64,000 nt of DNA, taken from NCBI RefSeq assembly GCF_003073045.1, contig NC_037590.1, positions 29,662,449 through 29,726,448 on the forward strand, read 5' to 3'. The stretch's first letter is position 1; each line of letters opens with the position of its first letter. Origin of the DNA: Pomacea canaliculata. Lineage: Eukaryota; Mollusca; Gastropoda; Architaenioglossa; Ampullariidae. A model generated the notes under the pieces. The model saw nothing but the letters and a program-made list of their open reading frames with translations, was not told the origin of the DNA and did no database searches. Below, in pieces: positions 1 through 13,500 of the stretch. The position numbers and the translations under genes are program-made.

Positions 1-1535
1 TTGATTTTATTCTTTTCAAGTCTCGCGGGTGGAGAAGAGGGGCAAACCTAAATCTTGTGAACTGTTACCAACCCACAATGATATGAATATACAGTTCATT
101 GAAAAACATTGTGTGGAATAATAAGACGAAAGTGGGAAGTATTGGGTTATAATCTTTTTCTGCAATTCTTGTTTTTAGTCAGAAACAGACTTTGAGGTAA
201 GCATTGGCTTCTACTTGCAGATGGCTAACAATGTATCCCCATGTATTTTACCTCATCACATGGCAAATGTAAAATCTGTGTTTAGGTGAAAGCTCCAGGT
301 TTATTCTGGATTGCCCACATTAGGTGATTCCACAAAATCTCAACATCTTTTTCATTGTCATGATGATAGTGGGTAAACTAAATGCTTATTGTTTAAAAAC
401 AAAATGCAGAAACCATGCCGTAACAAAGTACACAGAATTGTTGGTGCAAAAGAGCAAACATGGTTGCTTTTCGTGACACATTAACAGTAGTTTTTCAATT
501 TTATTGCCTTCAACAGCTTATAATCCCTACTACTTTTTTCATTCCTTTTCTGTCTTTTACATGTTAACTTTTCTATTTGCTTTTCTGACTCATAGCTTCA
601 TAAGGCTTTATTTCAAGCTTAACTAAGTGGACCAAGACAATTGCTCAGTAAATTTTGTAATCAGAAAAAAATTAATTTATTGACTTTTCTCCTTTTCCCA
701 CAATGCACTAATTGAAGTGGCACACCATGGCGTTAACATCTCCAAAAGCTCTGTGGATAGAATTAACAGCTAACTGGTGATGGCTGGCTGATTTGTCACT
801 TATTAAGAAAAATATGTAACTGCTTTTCACTCTAAAATATGCCATAATAACATTTCTCATAGAGACTTTCCTTTTCTTGCTGCTGCCTACTACCTGTCAT
901 TTCTTGACACACCTTCCTAAATACACCTGAGCTTCTGGTTGTAGATGCTGACAATTTTTCCTCTTTGTCTCCCAAAGATCGTGTGCCTAAATAGAAATCT
1001 AACCAACATGGGCGTGGATTGTTTGATATGTCATTTGATTTTATCATCTTTTTATGTTAATATTGTATGTTCAGAGTGTTTTAAGCTAAAGTAAACATTC
1101 TAAGAACATAAACCAGCATTGGAGATATAACATGCCATGCCTTGCAGAGTTGTGTGTGTGCCTACATGCACGTATGTGTGTTGTGTGTTTTTGTAATTAA
1201 TAGATTTTCGTTACTTATTCCACTGGGGTTACTGCTTTTGTATTATTTGTTACAAACACCAGGCAGTATCTGCTGATTCATGTTTTGATGATTTTTCACC
1301 CACAAGTATGGTTTACAGGTCATTTTTAATCAGAAAATAATGGTAAGGGTGTGAATTGGCCATCCTGTCATATCAGAAATGTTATAAGTAACTTTTGCAA
1401 TGTATGTAGTATATGCTGGTTAGGGGTTTCTAATGTGTTCATGGACTTGATGCTGTGAAGCAGTCCAGAAAATGTTTACACAACTTAGTGTAACCTCACA
1501 CCAATCCTACCATTGATTGTCAACTGATGTTGCAG
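1..1535 (+). other. Intron of the PDZ-GEF gene upstream of the first visible exon
   Basis: AT-rich sequence with no frame resembling the REM or cyclic-nucleotide-binding regions that should precede the PDZ exon. It ends in an acceptor (TGTTGCAG) at 1535. I see only short chance frames and a small TG-rich stretch near 1150-1185. Confidence 0.6.
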
Positions 1536-4500
1536 CGGATGGTTGGACAGATGAGCCTACTAAACATGGCATGCACTGCAAAAGCAAAAGTTCGCACTGT
1601 GACATTGATGCGTACTGCACGAGACGAGATTCTCCATTTCTCTATTCTGGGCGGGCAAGAACGGGGACATGGCATCTTCATTACTAAGGTGGACAAAGGG
1701 TCCAAGGCTGCTGAAGTTGGATTGAAGCGAGGCGATCAGGTTGGCATTGGTTTAAACTTCAAAGAAAGATGCTCTGTGTCTGTGTTGGGTTAGATGATAT
1801 AGTTTGGTTGACAGTTTGGGGAGGGGGTGTTTTGTTTCTTTTTGAAGGGGAGGGACAGGGGCAGATAAAATTTGTTCAGGCATCTACAGTAAAGGGAAAT
1901 GATTAAGCACATATTGTTCAACAATTTTTATTTTTGTAGTTGGTTCACAAAGAGTTTTTTGTTACAGATTCTGGAAGTAAATGGTACCAAGTTCCAGCAG
2001 ATTTACTATAACAAGGCATTGGAGATTTTGCGAGGATCGACTCATCTTTGTATCTCCGTAAAGTCTAATCTGCAAGGTCTGTTCCAATTTTTCTTTTTAA
2101 TCTGTGAAAAATTGTTCTTTTGCTTAAGCTTCTCTGCATGATGTTCTACACCTCTCTCTACACTCAACATAATTTTTTTTTAATTTGTGTGTGTATTTTT
2201 CCATGATCTAGTGAGCTCTTTGACACAATTTCTTTTTTCATCCACGCCCTTTATTCTCAGTTGCCAAGGTGACATCTATTTGCTGCTGCTTGTGTTTCTG
2301 TGTATTGTTAACCATTGGTGAAGTTATAATATTTCTTGCACAGCACATCAAACTCCACACATGGAAATATTCTCTACAAATTCAGTTATTAAGTGAGGAC
2401 TGAGATGCAAACTTCTGGCAAACTTTTTTCTTTGGATGGGGGGTTTGTATGTTGTTTTCATCAGCATATGTGTTTCTTAAACTGATGTGCAGTTGGTTTA
2501 AACCTTTTGGGCAGATTTTAAAGAAATGCTAAGGTCTGCAGAAAAGAACACTCCAAGAAAAGTAAAACGTGATGAAGCAGGTCTTCCACCAGCAGCCCAC
2601 CACCGACTGTCTGCTCCCGATCTGGAGGTTACACTATCTTTCATTACAACAGAGAAGGAAAAGAAGCCAGAACGAAAAGGTTTCTTTGGGCTGGGCACCA
2701 AGCCCCGCATTAAAAAAGCTCTAGAGAAGATGAATATATTACCTAAAATGAATGGGTGAGTGGTCAGTTTAAAGAGCTCAACAGTTTTAACCCTGTTTTT
2801 GTTTTAATCTGGTAAGGACATGGTTATTTTGGCTACATGGCTTTACCAAACAGTAAAGACTTGAGAGAAAGGATCCCTGATGGATAAGTGGGTATTTAAG
2901 CATGGACATGTTAACTAGACCAGATAGTTCTTTACAAAGTTTACTAGTTTTACTTTATTCCTTGTTACTCCTTGGGGAACATAGGGCTGCAACAGAAGTT
3001 CTAGAAGTACTAGACTTCATGTTTATTACTTCATGTTTAGGGATCCTTAATTTTCAGACAAGCTCTTCTCTAGCAAATCTTAAGCTTTGCTACCCTTTTT
3101 TGTTTGTTCATTTGTTTGGTGCAGATCAAATGTACAGTAAGGCAAATAGGTTTAGTAAGCTTTCTCCTGCTACACTTAATTACATAAAAAAAATTTCTGT
3201 ACTGTCTTGTTTTTAACAGAAACATCAACCATTCAGATGAAAGCCTTTACTCCAAACCATCTCGCAAATCATCATCATCGTCATCATCTTCAACAACAGG
3301 CTTTTCTAATCATCTAAGTGCTAGCAATCCTGATATCTCGTCGTTAACATTAGGTGTTGATGACAGAAGTGATTATCCTGAACATGTGGTGAAGGTCTAT
3401 CGTGCTGATCAGTCTTTCAAGTTCCTTCTCATACACAAAGTAAGTTAAGCAGTATTCTTTGAAGAAGAAGAGCTTTGATATATTTAGTCCATTGAAATGT
3501 ATTATTAGTCATTCTTGATGACTTACAGCTGATGGCATCAGTAGAGCATGCTTTGAGGTGAAGTTCTGGAAATGTGGAGGTTCTTTTTATGTTTTCTGAA
3601 AAAAAAACTACATTAGACTGGTATGTCTACATCTTGCAGGAAACAACAGCGAAGGAAGTGGTTATGCTCGCTCTGCAGGAGTTTGGCATCACGGAGTCAA
3701 GTTGGTGAGCACAGGGACTGTTTCTTATTTTTGGTTAGGATCCTGGTAAAATCAAAAGGAGCATAGCTTTTGGGAAAAAGAACAAAAACATGGCTAGCAC
3801 ATTTTGTGCCTAAAATTTGGAAAGGCAGGCCTTTAACCAAGAATTCTTTGTGCATCAAGTGGTTACAGAATTTCTGCTGAGAAAGTTCTGTCCACCTAAT
3901 ATTGCTAACATAGCAAGGACCAGATTATGCTTTTTCTTTAGAATCTGTTGTATATCATAGACGATTATGGTTTTATTTAAATTACTTTCCCCTTATTTAT
4001 CCTTGCAGCAACTTCTCTCTGTGTGAAGTTACTGTAGAATCAGAGATGTTCATCAAAAGACGACGTTTGCCTGACCAACTTGCAAACTTGCCAGATCGCC
4101 TGAATCTCAATAGCAGGTCTGTGATATGTCTTGATTGAATATTTTTGTAAATATTTTTCTACTGCACTTTTTTTTATGTTGTCTATATACAGCAATGTAC
4201 AGTACTATTTTTCCTTGCTATGTGCTCAGAATCCACATCTCACAGAGCAGTCTCCCAAGAAACACTGAGTTAGCAAATGTTGCTTAGGGAGGAAAAATGC
4301 ATGTCAGACGTGGATACTGATGGATGCCAATATAAGATAATTGCATTTTTGTTGCAACATGCTTTTCATTTTTTTTTTCCTTCAGCATGTGCATTATATT
4401 ATGATGCCATTTACATCAGTATATGTATATTTAAAAAAATTTAAGGCTTATTTGGAAAATATTTTGGTGTATATAGTAAATATATGATATAGCATGGTTA

Positions 4501-7500
4501 TTTACCACTTGTCCCACTTGAATCAAACTAACTAAAGTGTAGACAATCACTGGGCAGCACTGTAATCATCCTGACATATCAAACTTGTATCAGGAATGTA
4601 GAAAATCTGAGCAAAAATCATGTTAGTCATTGATGGCTCCAGAAGATGCAAAGCTCATTCAAAATCTAATGGTCCAATCATGTGAAATCAGCCTTCTGCT
4701 AAAGATAAAATTTTTTGAAGGTCTTTTAATATAGCACTGGGTCATATGTTGTCATGAAGTTTGGTTTCATTATACCATGATTAAAGTGCCCTTCCTGCTT
4801 CCAAGATCTTTTGGGCAAGTAAACACTTTGAATAGTTCTTTGACAAGAGGCCTTGTTATATATTTGCTGCAGTAGATGAATCTCTGGGCATCTGTATTAA
4901 AAGAAATGTTTTTGTTCACAGATGGATAAGGTGTGCATAGCTCCATACTAAATAGCACGATTAAGCTTTCTTTAGAAATGGTTTGTTAATTAAATGGTAA
5001 TAGCTACAACAGGAAAATTTTATAGGCTGGTGTTTAAAATTAAGCAGAGCAAAGTTAATACTAATGAATATAAAAATCAGGGCACAGATTGATCAGAGTA
5101 AGTGCTGACTGATAAGATATTGATCTTGAAATGGAAAAAATTATTAAATGTGAAGTAATTAGCATGCCTTTGATGGTGTCTGCGTGTTTTGTGATGAAAC
5201 TAAGAGACCTTTGGCACAAATTTGAGCAGCCATATTCATCCCAGAGAAACGTGCACAAAGACATGAACTTTGTGTGCAGGTGAATCAAAAAAAATATTTG
5301 TGCACTTGGTGTTGTGAATGTACTTTAGCCATCCACTGACCGTCTTGAGTGTATTTCAGTTATTTCCCACCTGTTCTCCCGATGTGGAGGACAGGCCTTC
5401 TGTCAGTCCCCTCTCACCTGGCCAGTCAGTCCACCATCACAGTGCATTCACACTGCAGACAGCTCGCCGAGTACCAGTGATGGCCATGTGCAATGCTGAC
5501 TAGCTCACGAGACACCTAGCACACTACTGGGCATCAGCAGAGCAGGCTTGTGATGAGATGCATTGAATCTGCCTATATCAGACATTAGTCTCTGCATGAT
5601 GTGAAATGGAGGGGTCCTAGCCTGATATTGGTTTCCTTGTGAAATTGCCATGCCTTGGCTTCACCATCACTGTGATCACCCTTTTTTTTTTTTTTTTAAT
5701 TTCGTGCCAGCTAGCATTGCATGATCATTGTGTGGCTGTGCTGGTCCACCTTTACTGTATGGGCATTGCAGGGATCAGCCGAATCACCCTTGGCTTCCAT
5801 GACCTTTATTTCTCTATTTCCCATCTGTCACATTTTTTTGTTTGCCCTTCAGACCACCTTCGTTTTTCAGTCATTCATTCATTAAAATGCAATTTTCTAT
5901 TGAGCTCTTTCATTTGTGTTTCATCAAAAAAGAAATCAGTATGACATACTATTTATCATGACTCATGAATTTCAATCTGTGGTTGCATTTTGGTCACCCT
6001 TCACCCCTTTGAATTACACCTCTTATCATGCTCTTTTAAAAGAATATTTTGTGGTGAGTTGGTTTTGTTGCTATCACCATGCATCTCCACATTCATCATC
6101 TTCCTTGCGTTCTCTGTTCATATGTTGTCACAGCTATATGACTGGTACAATATTAACTACACTAACAGAGAAAGTTACATAATCTTAATAACACTGCATC
6201 TTGAGGCTGGAGCATTCGGTTTCAATAGCATCCATAGAGGCACACATAAACATAACATAAATATGCAGCTTATTAGAAAACTTTGTTTTGTCTGAATTCC
6301 AAGAACTGTGATAAGTTCATGGATGTGCATTGCATGTGAAATCACACTGAGCTGATTGTCTGCATGGGTGTTGTGCAGGGTGGGACAAGACTACTCAGAA
6401 CCTATTGTGTGCAGAAACCTTGTATACTGTATGTTTGCAAAAGATATCTGTTAATAATCTCTACCTCACTTGGAGCTGTTCAGATATTCTGCTTTCAGTT
6501 TTATTTGTTTTGTTTTTTGTTTGTTTCTTTCCTTTTTGCTCTATGCAACAGGTGTTCTGCCTGTGGTTGGAATTTTGCCATTAAAATTGATTGTACAGCT
6601 TTGAGATATATTCTTAGAGGCAGAAAGAATATGCTTTCCCCATGATTAGCATGATACTCAGATTTATTACATGTACAAAGCACTAAATGCCTTGTGTATA
6701 CATTTCTAACTGAAAAATCTATATTAAAAGAGATTGACTCTATATTCTGTAAACAAACTGCAGTTTGTTGCTAGCTTGCTGCTCTGAACTACTTTTATAT
6801 TTGCATTGGCATGCTCTCAAAGATATTTTCTTAAGGAGAAGAATCCTTGAGGCTGTGCAGCTGCGAACTGTAGAGTCTGAATAATGGTCATAATGGTTTG
6901 TGTTTTGTTTAATGAGTGTGTGTGGGCAGTTGCCTTTCCAGCACTTCTTACAACATTCACCAATCTACTTTGCCTCTTATTTTGTTAAAAAATATCCAGC
7001 CTTGTTTTTTATTTTTCCTACTTATCAAGTACTCATCACACTTTCAATTCTAAGTTCAACAGAGTGAACCTTACAACTGAATGAGATAATTAAATAACAT
7101 TTGAATATAAAGTCAAATCAAACGAGGCCTTACATGACAATAGGCCTAGTTATAACAGCATTTCAGAGTCATTTTACATCTATGGCAATTCCTGATGGGT
7201 GTGTTGTGCACATGCACACGGTATATGTGTGTGAGAAAGAGATGCAGTAGGTCAGTGGTTTTCTAGCTTTTCCAGACGAATACCACTTTCAAAAATTCAA
7301 ATTGACTAAGTACCAACTGTCAACCCTACCCTCTACATATATATATACACACACATACTAGTATAGGACACCACCCATCATATCTTCACGTACCAGTAGT
7401 GGTATGCATACTACAGTTTGAAAACCGAGGCAGTAGGTAGCATGTAGAAAGTTTTTTTGATGTAAAGAATTAAACTTTTGGATAACATTTACAAGAAAAA

Positions 7501-10500
7501 CTGCTGGTCATGCCCATACATCATTCATTCCATTGTTTTGTATCATGCCTCTTGACATTGACATCTGTGCATGGTTTGTATGAAGTCTTATTCATGTTTC
7601 TGGTGCAGGGATTAGTGCTGTTGTGCAAGCACTGGTCTTTGTCTCCCTGTCAGGGACAGTTCAGAAGTCATGTGAAAATTAAATCTTCCATTCCATTATC
7701 TTTAATTTAAAAGAGGATAATGGAAAATTTTGGTCTTTTAATTATATGTTAAAATATTTATAATAGTTTAAATGGAAATAGGAAAAATCTACAATACTTC
7801 ACCAACTTTGAAACAATATGCAGCATCAGACATTGTGTGGTTAAAAAAAAAACTTAAGTACCTGACAGCTAGAGGCACCAAGCTTTCATAAAATCTTTCT
7901 TCAATGGTGGGGCTTGAGTTTATCTCATTTTTTCATTTTGTTTCTTTTTTTTCTACTGGAACTGGGACATTTGCATTGTTCACAAAAAACATTACCCTAT
8001 ATTCTTCATCCGTCCTGCTTACAAATAAAATGCTTCTTATCAAGTATATAATAAATTAATGCACACTGGTGATGGCACAGATTGCCCTGTTAATTAATGG
8101 TGCTATTGATGGGTCTCCCCTCTCCCCACCAACTTGCTTTTATTGCTTTGGAATGTTTTGCTAAATATCAGTGTAAGATAACCCATGGTGCATTAATGCA
8201 TGCATGATCTGGAACAATGCATGGTCCCATGTACCTCAAACATATATTGTTGTGCATACAGGTTGCATGTTTGTGGGAAGTTTTTAAGTGTTCATTAGTT
8301 GCCAGTTTACTTGATATTTGATTGGCCATAGATGTGACTGGTAGGCAGAGCTAGCAGTTTCTGCCACAGCAAATGAATTTTCTGAAAGCACAATATATGT
8401 AAGAAAGCACAAATCTAGAATTTAACAGGAATTAAAATACTCCTTCCCAAATGTGTTGGGGGGGGGAGTTCATTTGTGCTTTCTCACTTTCTTCAACAGA
8501 CTGTAATGACTTTATTATTAAAAAATGTAAAATATACACTTTTATAAGAAGTATCGCAGCTGCTGTCACTGATTAGTTGTGAGAAACATCCCTGGGCTGT
8601 AAACATGCAAAGTCAGGCAGACTAACACATTAAAAGAACAGCATCTTCCCACCCACACACACCATTCGTCTCTGCCAGCATGCATCCATTCCACCTGAAT
8701 GACAGATTTTAATCACAAATCTAGCTTTACTTTTGAAGGTTGCTTTTAGAAGTTTATTTCTTGTCATAACTGCGCCCACATTAAGTAACCTGTATGCACA
8801 CAAAGGGAACCAATATCATGCCAGAACTACTGTAAGCAGCTTGCTGTGAACAGGATTCTAGTAGGCATGCTGATAGGGAGACAAGTCTGATATGTCAATG
8901 TGCTGGAGGCTAACACACATTTCCCTTCTTCTCCCCACTCCCTTTTCCCTCGGGCACTGCTGGCACTGTTGCGGCATGCTGACTGGCCTGGTGACTGGAT
9001 GGACGTTCAAATGGACTGGTGGTCAGGCGCACTGTACCTCGTGTGCATAGGTATTACATCAAGAACAACCTCAGCACAGACCCTCTCATTCCGGACGAGA
9101 TGATAGGGGAACTTTTGAAGGAGAGCCAGATATCCTTGCTGCAGCTCAACCCAGCAGAGCTTGCCTGGCAGCTGACCTTAGAGGACTTCAAGGTCTTCAG
9201 GGAGATCGAGCCTACTGAGTATGTAGATGAGCTTTTTGAGCTGAACTCTAAGTATGGATGCCCCATGATCCAGAAGTTTGCAGAGGTTAGTCTTTCTCCA
9301 CTTTTCATTTTTACTGTGAACTGACTTAAAATTCTGGATTTTTCGAAATACTTTTGATGGGTGTTTTAAAAGTTTTATTGAGTTTATAAAGTTTATAATT
9401 ATGAATCTTGAAAATCTGTAATGGTTTTTGGCTATTTATATGTTTATGTTTTTAAATGTATGGCAGTTGCTGCATCTTATCTCTGTCACATGCATGCTTT
9501 TTATATGAACCTGTAATCAGTAGGGATGTATCTACTGTACTTGTCACAGTTCTCATTACTTGTATATTTGCTTTTACCTTTAGACACTACTGGCTTTAAA
9601 TCCAAGCTATTAAAAACTCTCAAAATTGTATTAAAAATTAACAATGCAGGAAGCTTAAGAAAAGCATTGTCTGATCTATTTTCTTTTTGATGCAGCTGGT
9701 AAACAGGGAAATGTTCTGGGTTGTGACAGAGGTATGCAGTGAACCCAACTTGGTGAGGCGCATGAAAATGCTGAAGCATTTCATTAAAATTGCAAGTGAG
9801 TATAGTCGTCCATCCTGAAAGTGTGTTTTCTCATTGTTCATGTTTATATTTTGTCTCTTACAATACTTTAAAAACCTTTAAAAGAAGCCTGATTATTAAA
9901 AATTGATTTTCAAACATAAAAGATTTTTTTTCTGTTTGCACATATACAATGTAAACACCAGCAAGAGTCCATAATTTGGTGCCTACATCTTCTTCTTCTT
10001 GTTCCTATTCGCCCCCAGGGGAGCATAGGGCCGCTTTGGTGCCTTCATGGAAACTTATTATAAATGGTTTTCATGTAAGTGGATTTGTCTTGTTGCAGAG
10101 TTTTGTAAGGACTACAAGAATTTTAACTCCATGTTTGCCATAATGAGTGGACTTCGTCATGGTTCTGTCTCACGGTTGCGGAGCACCTGGGAGAAACTTC
10201 CTAACAAATATCTGAAAATGTTTGAAGTAAGTGTCCTTTCACTTTTGCTATGGTGTCTCTCAAATTGTTAAAGCTGATGACTGCTATTGAATATTGTGTT
10301 TCCTGTAATAATAATTTTCACAAAAGGGCACATTACATAATGTAAAGTTGGCTTTGTTGTTTTGGTTTTGTTGTCTCATCTAAAATTCATTGTTCCAGTT
10401 CAGTTGTAACACTTTCCATTAAAATAATGTGTCTGATTTGGAATAAGAAAAAACTTTAATGCTCTTCTGAAAAGCTTCTGCCCAACCAGATAACCACACA

Positions 10501-13500
10501 AAAGCAGCAGACAGGAAGTAGTTACTTCCCAAGTGTACAAAAGTGAGGAAGGACATTTCTGTACATAAAGTTTGGCGTGGTTTCAGCTTTAAGACTAAGC
10601 ATTCAACCATACAAATGAACAGTCATTATGTTGCCCTAAGTCTGAGTATTTTTTTGCATCAGCAGAATTTGATTGCTTTTCAGGATCTGGAGACATTAAT
10701 GGATCCATCACGTAACATGGCCAAGTACAGGAACCTGCTGAACAGTGATCATGTGCAACCTCCAGTTGTAAGATTTTCAACTACAACCTTATTTTTAAAT
10801 AAGTAGATAAGATTTACAATCAGCTTTTGCCTGGACTGCATTTTTATACCTTTCTTCTAGTGTATATTCACATTAGATTTACGTTTAATATTTGCACTAG
10901 TTACTTGTGATGTGAGCTGTTGACTGAGAGAAAACAAATTTTGAATAATTCCTATTACAGATCTATTAATGGATCTTGTCTTATGTGTGGAACGAAACTG
11001 ATGTTGCTTGTTTGTGTCCAACAAGGAGGCTTAAATGCTTATCTCTCAGCAAATAAAGCTTGAAATATATGGATTATTATTTACCATAATCAAAGTGAAG
11101 AGTAACTGTGTCTGTCTGTCTGCCAGATCCCCATCTTTCCTGTAGTGAAGAAGGATTTGACTTTTATTCACTTGGGAAATGATTCCTCATTGATGGTATT
11201 GTCAACTTTGAGAAGTTGCGCATGATTGCAAAGGAGATTCGCCATATTGGCACCATGTGTTCAGCGCGATATGTGAGTTACAATAAGTTATCTTTAAGTG
11301 CTGTAATGTTATTTTGAATAAACTCATTCATTTTTAGTTATAGTAATTTGTTTTGGTAACTTGATTATGGCAGAAATTGCTGTAATAGTTTTTAGTGTTT
11401 GTTGAGTTTCAGTGAATAATCTACTATTGAATGTATGTAAGCCAAGTTTTACAACAAAAAAGTAATGTTCTGTACATGTGAGGTTTGTGGTAGTGTGAAG
11501 GACCAGGATACAAACTGGAGTGACACAAATAAATTCTGTGATGGAAGAGTTTATATGTGAACAGGATGTCAGCAACATGCTGCTGAGTACCCATGGAAAT
11601 TTCTCCAGTTCACTAGTATCAGGAATGGCCACACTGAAACGAACCAAGAACAGACGTGCGTCTACTGTACCCAACCCAAAAAAGATGTACGAAGAGGTAA
11701 GATACTGTGAAAAAAATTATGGAAACTCAATATAAAATAATGCTGAAAACTAGGAATTAATAGGTAAGTATCACATGCACATACTTCCTTTTCATGTATT
11801 TCTGAATTCTCCAAACTCCCAAAATATAGAATGTAATAAAGTTGTACCCCTTCTTCTAAAAATGGTCAGGCAGTGCTTGTTAATGTTTAGCTAAAAGCTA
11901 TCGATTAAGAGAAATCTTCAAAAACTTTTTAACCACATTTGTTGAGGAAAATAATCTACAGATAGTTAAAAAGGTCATGCACTGGATATGCTCATAACTG
12001 AGGTCTGTCTTGTGCATGTAGGCTCAAATGGTGCGCAAAGTACGCTCATACCTCAGCACCATGCCTGTCAACACCAATGAGGACCAGCTGGCAGAAATGT
12101 CAATCAGTGTGAACCTCCAGGTTAGTAGTACCTGCAGTTTTTAGGTTTTTGTGCAGAGTTTCTTAGAGTGCAGCTTGCAGATGTTATTATGAAAAAAGGA
12201 AATACTTGTTTAATGTAAGAATTCTTTTAGCCTCTTAAATGCAAGCTTGTGGAAAGCATTAGGGTAAGAGAAGCAGTGTTAGAGTTAGAAAGAAAGCAGT
12301 GAAAGACTTTTTTTGTGCAAGTTGCATTTGAACTTGGTACATAATGCAGTAACATGCATTCCTGGATGCATATTAAATTAATGTGCTTAATTTATGAAAG
12401 TTATCTTCACTTCACAAAGATTACTTGTACCTTCTGAAAAAGGTCATTTAACAGATTTAATCAACCAGTTTGGGACTAACATGTCAGTCACACTGATCAG
12501 TCTTATTTGCTATAATTGGTTATGACAGAAAAGTTTATTTGATGAGTGGATTTTTTTTAAAGTTTGTTTGTTTGTTCGTTTGGGGTCATTTTGGGACATA
12601 AAGCTCGCAAAAGGGATGTTTCACCTGGCATCAACAACAGTTCTCCTAACCTTGAAGACAAGCGTGCCATTCCTCCTGGCCCCAAGTTTGGTAAGTAGCT
12701 GTGTGCATGGCATGGCTTGTTTTCTTCCTGTTAGATTTAAGAACTCACAGAAGAAGCCTGGTGAGATGGGACTGATAGCATGGCTTGCATTGCTTTAGTA
12801 TTAGCTGTTACTGTCAGAGCTACACATTTAAGCAGGAGTGCTGAAAACAGCCATTTCCAAATTAGGTCAGCCTTTGGTAATCAAACCAAAGATAGTAATT
12901 AATATGAGTAATGACTTAACTCCGGACAGCATGGTTTTGGTATGAGGTGTTTGCTAAAACATGAAGAAAAAAGTTGAGTATTAAACTTATGCTCCGTGTA
13001 CATTAGAAGCTTAATGAGTTTTCAAAACTTGATTGGTGGAGACTAGAATAGTGGTGCATGAATGGTAGCTAAGTCTTTAAAACAGTCAAATAATGAAGAA
13101 TGGGAAGGAGTTACTTAATAGTGAAGCAGAAAACAAATGGGACAACCCTTTAGTTGACATGGAAGAAATGTAGCTTAGCATTCACTTTTGCTTGTTGCTG
13201 TTCAGTTTCAGAAGTTCATGATGTGTGAATTATCTGTGTCAACTTTCTTAATTAAAATGCTTTTTTCCTCTTTAGTAACTTGAATTTTAAATTTGCATGC
13301 TGTTGTTATGTATGTATTTTGTGCATATTTCTTTTCTTCTTAATCTTGTAGTAAGGTGGGATAAGACTTTCCATGGTTTTCTTTTTATAAAGCCAGTTTT
13401 GGAAATAAAGCTTATTTTATAGATTAATGCATCTTTTAAACTTTCCACAAAAAGTGCTAGGGTTTCATAGGATATGATGAAAATTGGATACGAAGTACTG

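Noticed and set aside
2498-2710. Minus-strand frame opposite a PDZ-GEF exon
   Set aside because: Antisense shadow of real coding sequence, without splice sites or similarity of its own.
9054-9308. 84-codon minus-strand frame
   Set aside because: Antisense shadow of PDZ-GEF exon 7.
12568-12798. Open plus-strand frame of 76 codons
   Set aside because: It crosses PDZ-GEF exon 14 in the wrong frame; the correct frame continues into [18 protein letters not shown] at the next exon.
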